From: Ignavibacteria bacterium UBA6906
GTDB lineage: Bacteria > Bacteroidota > Ignavibacteria > UBA10030 > UBA6906
DNA: 6,991 nt
Direction of reading: 5' to 3'
Assembly: GCA_002451155.1 (NCBI GenBank)
Contig: DKBG01000292.1
Location: 1-6,991 of the forward strand
In this document: positions 6,769 through 6,991 of the stretch, piece after piece
How positions within the stretch are numbered: position 1 is the first letter of the stretch
Layout of the letters: every line of letters begins with the position of its first letter
Made by a program: the position numbers and the translations under genes
Notes under the pieces: model-generated
Told to the model about the DNA's origin: nothing
The model's database searches: none
What the model saw: the letters and a program-made list of their open reading frames with translations, nothing else

Positions 6769-6784
6769 AAAAACCGCCCGGCGG
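6769..6784 (-). terminator. Possible intrinsic terminator downstream of guaA
   Basis: On the minus strand, CCGC-CGG-GCGG (6774-6784) forms a short all-GC stem, extendable by two G-U pairs, followed at once by TTTTT (6769-6773). The plus strand has no matching T-run after it, so it would act only on minus-strand transcripts. It lies about 150 bases past the guaA stop, and the 4-bp core stem is short, so confidence is limited. Confidence 0.35.
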
Positions 6785-6872
6785 CCAAAACAATCCGTAC
6801 GGAGACCAGCGCAGAAAATCGCACCTGTGGAGAAATGCCCTGCACATCCAGTGTGGATGACGATGCCTGAAA

Positions 6873-6896
6873 CACGATGCGAACGTGTGGATCGTG
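6873..6896 (-). repeat. Inverted repeat after guaA with an alternative partner arm
   Basis: On the minus strand, CACGAT (6891-6896) and ATCGTG (6873-6878) form a 6-bp stem with a 12-base loop, followed by TTTC. The first arm can instead pair with ATCGT just upstream of it (6902-6906) around a 6-base loop, so the two folds exclude each other. It begins about 36 bases after the guaA stop. It may be a weak terminator or 3' end structure; arms this short can arise by chance. Confidence 0.25.
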
Positions 6897-6932
6897 ACAA
6901 AACGATACGTTTAGCAGCGTACAAAGGAAGGA

Positions 6933-6991
6933 CTACTCCCATTCAATTGTCGCCGGAGGCTTCGAGCTGATGTCGTACACCACGCGGTTGA
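6933..6991 (-). CDS. guaA: GMP synthase (glutamine-hydrolysing), C-terminal end only
   Basis: Only the last 18 codons and a TAG stop (6933-6935) are inside the window. They read NRVVYDISSKPPATIEWE, the highly conserved C-terminus of GuaA, which amidates XMP to GMP in purine synthesis. This tail belongs to the dimerisation domain of the synthetase half. The rest of the gene (usually about 510-525 codons in all) lies beyond base 6991. It is upstream of, and in the same direction as, the FkbM gene, but the 256-base gap with hairpins suggests a separate transcription unit. The call rests on a short but very distinctive peptide. Confidence 0.93.
   Translation of the reverse strand, partial: NRVVYDISSKPPATIEWE

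Larger units (their letters stand above)
6677..6932. other. 256-base gap between guaA and the FkbM gene
   Basis: No gene is supported here. Short open frames on the minus strand (for example 6684-6875, 63 codons) have no recognisable motif, domain or ribosome site. The gap does contain several small inverted repeats that could end the guaA transcript: 6873-6896, the overlapping 6891-6906, CATCC/GGATG at 6845-6859, and the GC hairpin at 6774-6784. The promoter for the FkbM gene may also lie here, but I see no convincing -35/-10 pair. Confidence 0.5.

Noticed and set aside
6684..6942. Small minus-strand open frames (63 and 77 codons) between guaA and the FkbM gene, considered as a small gene or gene remnant
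   Set aside because: There is no recognisable motif; one overlaps the guaA end in the wrong frame, and neither has a convincing start.

Overview
The window is a G+C-rich bacterial stretch in which every supported gene lies on the minus strand. Reading with transcription (high to low coordinates), it holds the last 18 codons of guaA (GMP synthase), a 256-base gap, an FkbM-family methyltransferase gene, a 190-base gap, and then a tightly packed menaquinone operon that runs off the left edge. The organism uses the futalosine (Mqn) route to menaquinone, so it is a respiratory bacterium from outside the classical Men-pathway groups. The phylum cannot be fixed from this window. There is no sign of phage, transposon, CRISPR or RNA genes.

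Operon layout (minus strand): mqnP (UbiA-type prenyltransferase) overlaps mqnM (UbiX-type flavin prenyltransferase) by 4 bases (GTGA). Then come 22 bases, mqnL (UbiD-type decarboxylase), 28 bases, a fused mqnE-mqnA gene, 3 bases, and mqnC (truncated by the window edge). In the pathway, MqnA dehydrates chorismate, MqnE makes aminofutalosine, MqnC cyclises dehypoxanthinyl futalosine, and a hydrolase and MqnD (not in the window) give 1,4-dihydroxy-6-naphthoate. MqnP prenylates it, and MqnL decarboxylates it using the prenylated FMN made by MqnM. The operon therefore combines early ring-building enzymes with the late prenylation and decarboxylation module.

The most notable feature is the 624-residue protein carrying a complete radical-SAM MqnE domain followed by a complete MqnA domain, which joins the first two pathway steps in one chain. 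Its stop codon is separated from the mqnC start by one codon in the same reading frame. The FkbM gene between guaA and the operon is visibly A+T-richer than its neighbours and looks like a later insertion. The gap between it and mqnP holds a 10-bp stem-loop that pairs fully only in the minus-strand RNA.
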